The position numbers and the translations under genes were made by a program. The notes beneath the pieces were generated by a model. That model was not told the origin of the DNA, searched no databases, and was given only the letters and a program-made list of their open reading frames with translations. A DNA stretch of 64,000 nt from Palsa-965 sp044448685 (GTDB lineage: Bacteria; Bacteroidota; Bacteroidia; Palsa-965), in the NCBI GenBank assembly GCA_044448685.1, contig JBIOHC010000002.1, positions 1 through 64,000 on the forward strand, in the 5' to 3' direction. The stretch's first letter is position 1. Each line of letters opens with the position of its first letter. Positions 7,731-16,128 of this stretch are shown piece after piece.

Positions 7731-9785
7731 ATGAAAAAAACCATCTCCTCCTTTCTGATTCTGGTAACAGCTATAACCCTTCATGCCCAGGGCCTGATAA
7801 ACCGTATACCGGATTCCAGCCCCTTTGTGATTACTTTCAATACACAGGCTTTCCAGGGAAAGGTGGACCTGAAAGAAGTTAGTAAAATGGATTTTTTCCA
7901 TTCCATACAGGATACCGGATCGGCATCCAAAATGAGCAATACCTTTCTCACCAATTTGTTTTGTCAGCCTGCTTCCTGCGGAGTTCAGAACGCTCCCCAG
8001 ACTTACCTTTTCAGACTTGATAAAGACAGTGTGCAAGGCTGGTGCTACCTCTTTGGTCTGACAGATGCCAATGTATTCAGCACAGCCCTTACTAAAGCAT
8101 TTACCGAACAGGGTCATAAAGCTCCTGCAGCCTTAACACATTCGGGCTATACTAGTTTTCAAAGCGGTTCCGTTTATGCAAGCTGGACAGGCAGCTTCGC
8201 CTTGCTGATGCTGAGAGATGCCAATGACCCTTACCAATACAGCTATTATTATGAAGAACAGCCTGTTCATTCAGCTGCCTATATGGACAGTGTGCAGGCC
8301 ACTGAAATGGCCCGTATCCAGGCTATGACAGACAGTATTCGTGCTGCCGAAGCCGCTGAAGAACAAAAAGCTAAAAATCCACCTAAGAAAACGAAAACAA
8401 CGAAGAAAGTAAGCGAGAAAAAGAATAACGAGCATCTGACTCAGGAACAGCTGGACGCAAAAGAAATGGCAATCGCCAATGCTATTGCTGACTCTCTTGC
8501 GCAAGCCGTCACCGGCAACAATGTTGATGGTGGATACACCAGTGACTATGAAAAGCAGGAACTGAAACGCCAGGAAGCTTCCAAACGCAGACTGAATGAA
8601 CGTTGCTCACGTATGATGAACAAGCTGATGGAACTGGACCCTGCCCGTTCAATGGCCCGCATTCACTCATTCAATGAAAGCCTGAAGGAACCTTGTGATA
8701 TAGGCATGTGGATGAACTGGACACAGAATGCTGCATTCAATCCGTTCGGTTCAAGAAATTACCGGGGGGGTAAGAATAATGATAGCCTTAACTCCATGAA
8801 TACCCTTCTCAAAGACAACTATTCCACTGCCTTCTGCACTTTTGATAAAGGCAATGTTAAGCTAGTCAACAAGGCCTATATGAATCCGGATATGGAAAAA
8901 CTGATAGCCGGCATTTACCGCAAAAAAGGGCCGTCTAACTTATCCAAGTATATTAAAGGGACGAATCTGATGGGGTATATGGCTGTCTCTCTCGATATGG
9001 AAAAGGTCCTTAAAGCGTCGGGGTCTATCCTGCGTAAATCGTATGAAAGTTATATGGGAGCCGATGCAAAATATGTAAACGGCATGCTCGATATCACCTC
9101 TGTTTTTCTGAATGATGACGTCATGTACAATTTGCTCAAAGGGGATCTTGTCCTGGCAGTAACCGATCTGAGGCCATTCAAGATCAGCTACCTCAGTTAT
9201 AATTATGATGATAATTTCAAACGAACAGAGACCCGTCAGGAAAAAACAGAAGTGCTGCCCGAATTCCTTGTTATGGCGAATACAGGCAAACCAGCAGAGG
9301 TCCAGAAAATACTGGACGCAACAGAAAAAATGGGAGGGCTGAAAAAAGAAGGAGATGGAATATACCTTATGGAGCTTCCCAAACAGAACACCTTCAAGAT
9401 TTATGTTGCCCTGGCTAATAACATCCTGTTTGTCACGAATAATGAAGAGCTTGTACATGGCAAGCTGAAGAGTGGATATCCAAAGAACGAACAGATGAAT
9501 GCGGAGGAAAAAAAACTGCTTTCAGACAATTCCGTAGCCTATTACTGGAACGGTTCTAAAACCATGGATCTTATTGGCAAACAGCCCGAACTGAAAACCG
9601 GGGAAAAAATGACTAAAAACCTGAACCTCCTTAAAGACAATATAGGTACAGCTCAGGTAACCGGGGTGAGGAAAGAAGGCACAGCCTATGTAACCAATGC
9701 AAGCCTGACTTTCAAGGATAACTCCATCAATAGTCTATTCAATATTTTTAAACTGATCAACAGCTTTTACCTGGCCGACAGATAG
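7731..9785 (+). CDS. Large secreted protein of unknown function
   Basis: 684 residues with a signal peptide (MKKTISSFLILVTAITLHAQ). The N-terminal part has an I-P-x-x-S-P-F-V-I-x-F-N segment. A central highly charged, Lys/Glu/Ala-rich linker (about residues 200-290) probably forms helix. A C-terminal region follows with DDNFKRTETRQEKTEVLPEF (about 491-510). The last motif has a recognisable counterpart in the next gene's product (DADFNRTEIEKERVAHLPGM), so the two are tandem paralogs, this one carrying the extra linker. Overall design resembles DUF4836-type Bacteroidota proteins, but this is tentative. Starts 4 bp after the lipoprotein gene. Confidence 0.65.
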   Translation: MKKTISSFLILVTAITLHAQGLINRIPDSSPFVITFNTQAFQGKVDLKEVSKMDFFHSIQDTGSASKMSNTFLTNLFCQPASCGVQNAPQTYLFRLDKDSVQGWCYLFGLTDANVFSTALTKAFTEQGHKAPAALTHSGYTSFQSGSVYASWTGSFALLMLRDANDPYQYSYYYEEQPVHSAAYMDSVQATEMARIQAMTDSIRAAEAAEEQKAKNPPKKTKTTKKVSEKKNNEHLTQEQLDAKEMAIANAIADSLAQAVTGNNVDGGYTSDYEKQELKRQEASKRRLNERCSRMMNKLMELDPARSMARIHSFNESLKEPCDIGMWMNWTQNAAFNPFGSRNYRGGKNNDSLNSMNTLLKDNYSTAFCTFDKGNVKLVNKAYMNPDMEKLIAGIYRKKGPSNLSKYIKGTNLMGYMAVSLDMEKVLKASGSILRKSYESYMGADAKYVNGMLDITSVFLNDDVMYNLLKGDLVLAVTDLRPFKISYLSYNYDDNFKRTETRQEKTEVLPEFLVMANTGKPAEVQKILDATEKMGGLKKEGDGIYLMELPKQNTFKIYVALANNILFVTNNEELVHGKLKSGYPKNEQMNAEEKKLLSDNSVAYYWNGSKTMDLIGKQPELKTGEKMTKNLNLLKDNIGTAQVTGVRKEGTAYVTNASLTFKDNSINSLFNIFKLINSFYLADR

Positions 9786-9806
9786 AGCATCGCAATACTG
9801 AAGTCT

Positions 9807-11408
9807 ATGTGGCGTTCCAAAAAAATCTGGATGTTCATTTCCCTGGCGGTTGTGCTTACCGTTGCAGGGTGGTGGCTCATCACCCGACATACCGCTCCTG
9901 GTCACGCTCGTTATATTACTAAAGATGCACTCGCTGTTGTTACCATTAATACAAAACGTCTGGCAGGCGATTTACTCTGGGGTGGGGATTTAAAGGCCGA
10001 CACCAATACTACAGCTGCACATAAATTTAAAGACTGGCGCAAGGCTTTTGATGAAACAGGATGGGCCGGCATTAACCCGACGGCTGATCTTCTTTTCTTC
10101 AGCAATATGAGCGAAGACGGGAAGCAAGTGTATTACGCACTTATAGTAAAACTTGATGACGCATTGAAGCTGAATACATTTCTGAGCAACCGCCTCCCCA
10201 ATCTGCTCGACAGTCTGCATGTACATGCCACAAACGTGATTGACAACAAAAGTTATCAAAGTATAGTGATCGTGAATGATGACTCGGAAACCCCGGTCTG
10301 TATCGGTTTTAACAAAGAAGTTGCCGTTCTTTTGAAAGCTGGTACTCCTGCCACAGCCTTGTCCTATTATGATAGGGAACTAAAACGTATTTTTTCCCTC
10401 ACCTCTGAAAATTCAGTGCTTGGAGATAAAAACTATGTGTCATCACAGAAAAAATCAGCTGATGTTGCATGCTGGATTAATATGGGAAATGCCAATTTGC
10501 TGAAGCTTCTCAGTCCCGCGAAACAACCTTCTCCCCAGGCTGGTTATTTGAATGCCTGGCTAAACTTTAACAAAGGGGAGGTTACTCTTGATATGCTTGG
10601 CACTTCCAAAGAGCAGGCACTAAAGCCTGTCTTAAAAGGTGCAGGAGCCGACTTTGATTTCAGCAAGCTGAACGGGAAAGACAAATTAATGGGTATGGCA
10701 TTTTTTAACCTGAACCTTCCTGCCCTGTTTGAAAGGATGAAGCATAACGGAAAGAATGACCTTTGTTCTGCACTTGAAAAACAGACAGGAATAACCGAAA
10801 CTGATATCACTTCCGCTTTCACCGGGCAAATGGAATTGTCAATGTGCGGATTCATAACCTATGTGGAAAAGTACAAGGACTATGAATACGATGCTGATTT
10901 CAACCGTACCGAAATTGAAAAAGAAAGAGTGGCACATCTTCCCGGAATGGTCATCCGCCTTGGCATTACCAATCCGGCATTTGTGGCCCCCCTCGTTCCC
11001 AAATTATTATCAAGAGGCCTGATTATCCCCTTCCGAAACGGTTTTCAGCTGAAAGGCCCGGCCCCTGTTTATATGCTTTCATCGGGCAACAATATGTTCA
11101 TCACAACCTTCCAGGATGTGCCCAAAGAAACAAACAATGCATGGAATAATGCTGACCTGACAGAGTTGCACAGCCAGCATGGCAACGGAGCATTTGTGAA
11201 TTTTCAGGGAATAAGGGAAGCAATGGAAAAAGATCTGGGACATAAGCCGGGCTATGATAAACTTAGCAAAGTGCTTGAAAATATGACCTGGGCTATAGAT
11301 GAAGAATCGGATGGCTCAGCCAGAAGCCGCATGGTGCTTCATTTTACAGACAAAAAAACAAACAGCCTTACTCAGCTGCTTCGGTTAACAGCTGAATCGG
11401 TTAAATAA
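9807..11408 (+). CDS. Membrane-anchored paralog of the preceding protein
   Basis: 533 residues with one N-terminal transmembrane anchor (KIWMFISLAVVLTVAGWWLI) and a large periplasmic part. It begins like its neighbour (ITKDALAVVTINTKRLAG against IPDSSPFVITFNTQAFQG), and both carry a D-x-F-x-R-T-E...L-P motif in the second half, so they share ancestry. The long charged linker of the neighbour is absent. Unknown function; tentatively DUF4836-like. It is third in the unit at 7061-12270, 21 bp after the preceding gene and 16 bp before the next. Confidence 0.65.
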   Translation: MWRSKKIWMFISLAVVLTVAGWWLITRHTAPGHARYITKDALAVVTINTKRLAGDLLWGGDLKADTNTTAAHKFKDWRKAFDETGWAGINPTADLLFFSNMSEDGKQVYYALIVKLDDALKLNTFLSNRLPNLLDSLHVHATNVIDNKSYQSIVIVNDDSETPVCIGFNKEVAVLLKAGTPATALSYYDRELKRIFSLTSENSVLGDKNYVSSQKKSADVACWINMGNANLLKLLSPAKQPSPQAGYLNAWLNFNKGEVTLDMLGTSKEQALKPVLKGAGADFDFSKLNGKDKLMGMAFFNLNLPALFERMKHNGKNDLCSALEKQTGITETDITSAFTGQMELSMCGFITYVEKYKDYEYDADFNRTEIEKERVAHLPGMVIRLGITNPAFVAPLVPKLLSRGLIIPFRNGFQLKGPAPVYMLSSGNNMFITTFQDVPKETNNAWNNADLTELHSQHGNGAFVNFQGIREAMEKDLGHKPGYDKLSKVLENMTWAIDEESDGSARSRMVLHFTDKKTNSLTQLLRLTAESVK

Positions 11409-11424
11409 ACAGAATCAACAACGC

Positions 11425-12270
11425 ATGAAGCCTGATTCGTTTTTCCTGCACGTATTCAACCTGAAAAAAGCCAGGGTAGGATTAAGACCTGATGGTATTG
11501 TAGAGACTGATGTGTTCGAAGAAATGGAACTGGAAGTTGATGATGTGAAAGAAATTATTGATACAATTGCTATCGTAGGAGAACGAACACGAAGGCCTCA
11601 GCTTATTGTTGCCGGACCGCTTTCCGGCCCGGATCTGAAAGCAATGAATTATCTGGCTGCTGCTGAATCAAGTCCTTTTGCAATTGCAGAAGCGTATGTA
11701 ATTCAGTCCCTGTCCCAGAAAATCCTGGGCCGGTTTTACCTTAGCTTTAACAAACCTGCACGCCCTACACGGATGTTTGGTGATGAGGAATCAGCCGTGA
11801 AATGGCTGATGGAAATTGCCAAGAATGAAGAAACGCTATCCCCCAATCCTGTTGACAGTATGAAAGAGCCTGCCCCCCTTATTTTAGAAACGATTAAAAC
11901 CAATACCATGTGTGCTTCCCTGAGGAACGATGGATTGATCCAGCTTACTGTACAACCGAATACAAACACAACTGTGGCTGATATCAAAGAAGCCGTGGAA
12001 GCCATCGGCAAGGTAGGCAAAGGACAAAGATTTCCTCTTCTGATTATTGCAGGTAAAGATGCAACGCTCGGTACTGAGGCCATGACCTTTATGGCAAGGC
12101 CCGATACCGACCCCTATTCAATGGCTGAAGCTTATCTTATTTCAAGTATCTCCCAGAAGCTGCTTGGTAATTTCTATCTGAGCTTTAACAAGCCGGATAA
12201 ACCTACAAGGATATTTACAGACAAAGCCGATGCCGAAAACTGGCTGAAAAGTTTTTTGGATAAGAAATAG
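11425..12270 (+). CDS. Cytoplasmic protein with two tandem copies of one domain
   Basis: 281 residues, no signal peptide. The protein is a head-to-tail duplication. Copy 1 (about residues 6-131) ends GRFYLSFNKPARPTRMFG...AVKWL and copy 2 (about 153-279) ends GNFYLSFNKPDKPTRIFT...AENWL. Each copy carries a V-x-D-[IV]-K-E segment early and an A-E-A-Y-[VL]-I-x-S-[LI]-S-Q-K motif before the repeat tail. The fold pattern (alternating strands and helices with a 'gas-vesicle/STAS-like' feel) recalls SpoIIAA/STAS-type proteins of Bacteroidota, but no catalytic residues are evident. Last gene of the four-gene unit; being cytoplasmic, it differs from its three exported neighbours. Confidence 0.65.
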   Translation: MKPDSFFLHVFNLKKARVGLRPDGIVETDVFEEMELEVDDVKEIIDTIAIVGERTRRPQLIVAGPLSGPDLKAMNYLAAAESSPFAIAEAYVIQSLSQKILGRFYLSFNKPARPTRMFGDEESAVKWLMEIAKNEETLSPNPVDSMKEPAPLILETIKTNTMCASLRNDGLIQLTVQPNTNTTVADIKEAVEAIGKVGKGQRFPLLIIAGKDATLGTEAMTFMARPDTDPYSMAEAYLISSISQKLLGNFYLSFNKPDKPTRIFTDKADAENWLKSFLDKK

Positions 12271-12273
12271 AAT

Positions 12274-13485
12274 TTATTCTTCCGGTTTTTCCTCCACACT
12301 TACCTTTTCCCCGTCCAGAATCTCCCACACACCTTGTACATGATAGATGTTCGTATTATACTTGTTGCATAATACTATTACTACAGCTTCATCCTTTGGT
12401 CTGCGCATAAAAACACTGTTGTAACCATGCCACCAGCCATTGTGGTAAATAACCTGACTTCCGTCAGGCTGTTCTGTCAGTCTCCACCCAAAACCATAAT
12501 TCCTTTTTCCAGCCTTCTCATTACTTCCTCCTTTATAGGCTTCATCCAGGGTTTCCTTCTTAAGCAATTTACAGGAAGACACAGCTCTTTCAAACCTGTA
12601 CAAATCTTCCATGGTTGAATATACTCCTTTGTCGCCCAATACCCCGTCCAGACAATTAAATGGTGCTGGAGTCCACTTCCCGGCCCCAGCATAATTATGT
12701 GTTTCATGAAGCCGCAGGGTGTCTTTTTTCCTGTCCGGAATATAGGTAGATGTCATACCGCATGGATCGAAAATTTCTTTCTGAAGAAATGTACGGTAAT
12801 TCATACCCGATGCTTTTTCAATAATAAGAGCCAGAAGCAGGTAGTTGGAATTATTATAACTGAAATGCTTACCCGGTTTACTATATACAGCAGGCTTATG
12901 TTCAGCCATTATTTTCAGAATCTCTTCATTCGAAATCGGGGTATCATGATCAGCCACATAATCACCCGTAAAATATTCATAGTTGGGCAGACCGGATCGA
13001 TGATTCAGCAGCATCCGTATTGTAATGCCTTCGTAAGGGAAATCAGGAAAATATTTTTTAACTCCATCTTCATAATTAAGCTTGCCTTTTTCTTTCAACA
13101 CCATGATAGCCGCAGCAGTCATAGGCTTGGAAGAGGATGCAAGCTGAAATGCAGATGCACGTGTCAGCTCCTTCTTGCTTTTGTAATCTTCAAAGCCAAA
13201 GCATTTTTCATAAATCACCTTCCCCTTATGGGCTATTAATACATTTCCATTGAAATGGTTCCTTTTTACCTTACCCAGGAATAAGGTATCCAGTCGGGTT
13301 GCCTGCATACGTTGTTCTGCTGAAAGAGAAGCAGTGTCCAGCGTAACCGATAATTTAGGGATAATGGAAACAGGGTGATTGCTGATTGCAGACCCGGTAC
13401 CCGAAGCCTGTCCGCAGGAATGTACCAGTACGGCCAGGGTCAATATGCCCATGACCCATGCAATTACTTTAAGCACTTGTTTCAT
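12274..13485 (-). CDS. Serine hydrolase, class C beta-lactamase/DD-peptidase fold
   Basis: A lipoprotein signal (lipobox VHSC at about residues 21-24) precedes a beta-lactamase-family domain. The three active-site elements are visible: S-x-x-K in FQLASSSKPMTAAA, Y-x-N in FSYNNSNYLL, and H-x-G in VIYHNGWWHGYNS. This set is typical of the broad family that includes class C beta-lactamases, DD-carboxypeptidases and esterases; substrate unknown. Nothing links it to resistance specifically. It is convergent with the four-gene unknown unit (3 bp apart), with a repeat-bearing intergenic region upstream. Confidence 0.85.
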   Translation of the reverse strand: MKQVLKVIAWVMGILTLAVLVHSCGQASGTGSAISNHPVSIIPKLSVTLDTASLSAEQRMQATRLDTLFLGKVKRNHFNGNVLIAHKGKVIYEKCFGFEDYKSKKELTRASAFQLASSSKPMTAAAIMVLKEKGKLNYEDGVKKYFPDFPYEGITIRMLLNHRSGLPNYEYFTGDYVADHDTPISNEEILKIMAEHKPAVYSKPGKHFSYNNSNYLLLALIIEKASGMNYRTFLQKEIFDPCGMTSTYIPDRKKDTLRLHETHNYAGAGKWTPAPFNCLDGVLGDKGVYSTMEDLYRFERAVSSCKLLKKETLDEAYKGGSNEKAGKRNYGFGWRLTEQPDGSQVIYHNGWWHGYNSVFMRRPKDEAVVIVLCNKYNTNIYHVQGVWEILDGEKVSVEEKPEE

Positions 13486-13616
13486 TTCTCTAAAATTATC
13501 AGCTTTTTCGCATTTACTGACAGGGCCTCCCTGATTTTAATAACACCCTAATCAGGTCATGAAAACATTACTGGGTAAGGGTTTCACAAATTCATTGTTA
13601 ATAAACCCGGCGGAAT

Positions 13617-13766
13617 TTGTCATTCTGAGCGACCTTGGGGCTGCATTGTGGGAAGCAGACGCGAAGAATCTATAAGAGAAAGAAAATAAGGATGAGTTAC
13701 TAACGCAAATAGATTCTTCGGCACTGCTCACACACTTTACAACCCTAAGGTGCCTCAGAGTGACAA
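13617..13766. repeat. MITE-like element with inverted ends
   Basis: A 150-bp sequence bounded by imperfect inverted repeats. Left end 13617-13640 begins TTGTCATTCTGAGCGACCTT and right end 13743-13766 finishes CCTCAGAGTGACAA; the two ends are complementary at about 20 of 24 positions. A second inverted pair, GCGAAGAATCTAT at 13661 and ATAGATTCTTCG at 13709, lies inside. This GTCATTCTGAGCG...GAAGAATCT pattern recurs in intergenic regions of many bacterial genomes. No coding capacity. It occupies most of the 404-bp gap 13486-13889; otherwise that gap holds only promoter-like sequence. Confidence 0.65.
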
Positions 13767-13786
13767 GGTGATGGCCGGTTCTTTCA

Positions 13787-13811
13787 ACCTCAAGGCGGCT
13801 TAGAATGACAA
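13787..13811. repeat. Second copy of the right end of the MITE-like element
   Basis: The sequence ending GGCGGCTTAGAATGACAA resembles the element's right terminus 20 bp before it, suggesting a nested or tandem partial copy. Confidence 0.45.
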
Positions 13812-13864
13812 CATTTTCCGTATAGGATTTATTGAGTAATGAGTAAGAAATAAAAACCATTTCG

Positions 13865-13872
13865 TACTTTTA
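13865..13872 (+). promoter_or_regulatory. Candidate -7 promoter element
   Basis: TACTTTTA, matching TAnnTTTA, lies 17 bases before the ATG at 13890 of the YcaQ-family gene. Confidence 0.4.
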
Positions 13873-13889
13873 AAATCAAATCCTTACCA

Positions 13890-15062
13890 ATGAAACTCAG
13901 CATCCCTGAAGCCCGGCGCATTATCCTTACCAGTCAGGGCCTGTATGGAGAATCTGCCCTGAAAGGGAAGACGGGCACACTCCGTACTATCGAGAACCTG
14001 GGCTATGTACAGATTGACACCATTTCAGTAGTTGCCAGGGCTCACCATCATACCTTGTGGAGCCGCTCGGGTGGCTATACGGAAACTTACCTGAATGAGT
14101 TGCTTGACACGAAACAGATATTTGAATACTGGAGCCATGCAGCCTCCTACCTCCCCATGAAAGATTACCGGTTTTCACTGGTACGCAAAAAACTATATGC
14201 AAAAGGGAAGAAACACTGGTCGCTGGAAGTTGATTCTAAAATGAAAAAGGATGTGCTGGCACGTATTCAGAAAGAAGGAGGTTTGCAATCAAAGGATTTT
14301 GAGCATCCCCCGAAAACAAACGGACAATGGTATACCTGGAAACCGGCTAAAAGAGCTTTGGAGCAATTGTTTATGGAAGGAAAGCTCATGGTAGCATCCA
14401 GGAAAGGATTTCAGAAAATCTATGACCTGACAGAACGTGTCCTCCCTCCTCAAACCGATACCAGCATGCCAGGAGAAGCCGAATACAGCGAATACCTTAT
14501 TCTTCGTTCCTTACAGGCCTACGGCCTGATGAATGCTTCAGAGATAAGTTATTTGCAAGGGCATACCCGTACAGGGGTTGCAAACAAACTATCCAAACTT
14601 GTCCGCTCAGGAGTGGTAGCTGAAGTGGAAATCTATTCAGGGATCACGTGTTTCGGAATAAGATCCAGGTTGGAGACCATTCTTTCTTGCAAAGAAGAGC
14701 CCGCCTCAGTACATATCCTTTCCCCATTCGATAATCTTGTCATACAGCGAAAACGCCTGAGCCAATTATTCGGATTCGATTATGTTATTGAATGTTATGT
14801 GCCTGAAGCGAAAAGGAAATTCGGGTATTTCTGCCTCCCGGTTCTGGATGGGATTAACTTTGCTGCCCGTTTTGATCCGAAAGCAGACCGGGAAACGGGT
14901 CTTTTTCATATCAAAAGCTGGTACAGTGAAAAAGGGTGGAAACCAAACCCTGCTTTTGCAGAGGCTTTTGCCCTGAAACTGCAGGATTATGCCCGATTTT
15001 CGGGATGTGATAGTACAGTAGCCGGAAAGGATATACCGGCCCTGATCAGAAAAAAGCTGTAA
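13890..15062 (+). CDS. YcaQ/AlkX-family winged-helix DNA glycosylase
   Basis: 390 residues of the HTH_42 (YcaQ) family, whose members remove alkylated bases or unhook interstrand crosslinks. The N-terminal LGYVQIDTISVVARAHHHTLWSR region holds the catalytic Q-hydrophobic-D triad (Gln41-Ile42-Asp43). In published work the QxD form marks the E. coli YcaQ/AlkX branch, while Streptomyces AlkZ has QxQ. The downstream EYWSHAASYLPM, the SPFDNLVIQRKR segment and the C-terminal winged-helix portions are all present at normal length. Acts on DNA in the cytoplasm. Single gene, followed 39 bp later by the ECF sigma gene. Confidence 0.85.
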   Translation: MKLSIPEARRIILTSQGLYGESALKGKTGTLRTIENLGYVQIDTISVVARAHHHTLWSRSGGYTETYLNELLDTKQIFEYWSHAASYLPMKDYRFSLVRKKLYAKGKKHWSLEVDSKMKKDVLARIQKEGGLQSKDFEHPPKTNGQWYTWKPAKRALEQLFMEGKLMVASRKGFQKIYDLTERVLPPQTDTSMPGEAEYSEYLILRSLQAYGLMNASEISYLQGHTRTGVANKLSKLVRSGVVAEVEIYSGITCFGIRSRLETILSCKEEPASVHILSPFDNLVIQRKRLSQLFGFDYVIECYVPEAKRKFGYFCLPVLDGINFAARFDPKADRETGLFHIKSWYSEKGWKPNPAFAEAFALKLQDYARFSGCDSTVAGKDIPALIRKKL

Positions 15063-15101
15063 TTCGTACAATATAACCTGTTGTCTTTCGTCTACCCTCG
15101 T

Positions 15102-15692
15102 ATGATGAAGGCAATGCTACCCATACAACCAGTAATGGCTGCCGGACAAAGAGAACAAATCGGTTATGCAGTTCAGCAGGAAAGGCGCCGTCTGCTGGAT
15201 TTTATCCGCCGACGGATTCCCGATGAGTCGGATGCAGAAGATATCCTGCAGGATGTCTTTTACCAGTTCAGCGAAAGTTTCATGATACAGCCTATTGAAC
15301 AAGTCAGCGCCTGGCTGTTCAGAGCTGCACGAAACAGGATTACCGATCTTTTCCGGAAAAAGAAAGCAACTCCTTTCAGCCGTACCTTCCATCCATCCGA
15401 TGATGAGGAAGACGGTCCATCTATTGATGATTTCCTTCCGGATGCATCCGGGGGACCGGAAGCTGTCTATGCCCGGAAAATCATTATGGCTGAACTGATG
15501 GAAGCACTGGATGAATTGCCGGTAGAACAAAGGGACGCCTTTGTGATGCACGAAATGGAAGACAAGAGTTTCAAAGAAATGGCAGTACTTACAGGGGAAG
15601 GAGTAAACACATTGATTTCCCGTAAACGGTACGCTGTCTTATATCTGCGCGATCGCCTCAAGGCATTGCATGATGAATTCAACAACCTTTAA
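15102..15692 (+). CDS. RNA polymerase ECF sigma factor
   Basis: About 196 residues. Region 2 (about 20-90) shows the DAEDILQDVFYQF core-binding motif and SAWLFRAARNRITDLFRKKK for -10 recognition; region 4 (about 130-185) shows LPVEQRDAFVMHEMEDKSFKEMA followed by the helix-turn-helix GVNTLISRKRYAVLYLR. A short acidic linker separates them. Starts at 15102 or 15105 are ATG and preferred over an upstream TTG. No anti-sigma factor is adjacent in the FecR style; the next gene is a small His/Gly-rich membrane protein 10 bp downstream, which is the obvious candidate partner or target. Confidence 0.9.
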   Translation: MMKAMLPIQPVMAAGQREQIGYAVQQERRRLLDFIRRRIPDESDAEDILQDVFYQFSESFMIQPIEQVSAWLFRAARNRITDLFRKKKATPFSRTFHPSDDEEDGPSIDDFLPDASGGPEAVYARKIIMAELMEALDELPVEQRDAFVMHEMEDKSFKEMAVLTGEGVNTLISRKRYAVLYLRDRLKALHDEFNNL

Positions 15693-15702
15693 TTCAAACA
15701 CA

Positions 15703-16065
15703 ATGAAAACTAAATATATAGTCAAAGGAATTATGTTCGGCCTGTTATGCATTGCTGCATTCCTGGGTTTCGGATGGATCACAATGCACCTCTGGAACTG
15801 GCTGCTTCCTTCTATCTTCACGAGCATTCGTGCTATCACATTCTGTGAAGCCATAGGACTGATCATTCTGAGCCGTATACTCTTCGGAGGCTTCCGTGGA
15901 GGATGGAAAGGAAGATGTGGTGGAGGCCATTGCCACGGTCACCACGGCAGCTGGAAATCGCGCTGGGAAAACAAATGGTCACAAATGACTCCCGAAGAAA
16001 AGGAAAAATTCAAAAAAGGGTTTGGAAGGAAATGCTGGGGGGAAGGGGCGGAGGAGAAGAAGTAA
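15703..16065 (+). CDS. Small membrane protein with His/Cys/Gly-rich segment
   Basis: 120 residues from the ATG at 15703, which lies 10 bp after the sigma factor stop. Two hydrophobic segments (about residues 8-32 and 45-65) are followed by a Gly-Arg stretch and CGGGHCHGHHGSW, then a charged C-terminus (MTPEEKEKFKKGFGRK...). The His/Cys cluster could bind metal ions, and the tail's arrangement recalls periplasmic metal-sensing proteins, but that is inference. The pairing with an ECF sigma gene suggests it is an anti-sigma or envelope sensor, or else a target of the same unit. No named family recognised. Confidence 0.7.
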   Translation: MKTKYIVKGIMFGLLCIAAFLGFGWITMHLWNWLLPSIFTSIRAITFCEAIGLIILSRILFGGFRGGWKGRCGGGHCHGHHGSWKSRWENKWSQMTPEEKEKFKKGFGRKCWGEGAEEKK

Positions 16066-16081
16066 GCCTGCACACCGGCAG

Positions 16082-16114
16082 ATCCTTCTCCCGGCGAAAA
16101 ACCGGGATCAGGAT
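16082..16114. terminator. Hairpin between convergent genes
   Basis: CCCGG at 16090-16094 pairs with CCGGG at 16102-16106 across a 7-base loop, and an outer ATCC/GGAT pair encloses it. No U-tract follows on either strand, so termination is only suggested by its place between convergent genes. Confidence 0.3.
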
Positions 16115-16128
16115 GACCACGCACTTGT

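Noticed and set aside
12274..13485. Antibiotic-resistance beta-lactamase
   Set aside because: The motifs only show the broad serine hydrolase family; no specific resemblance to resistance enzymes can be supported.
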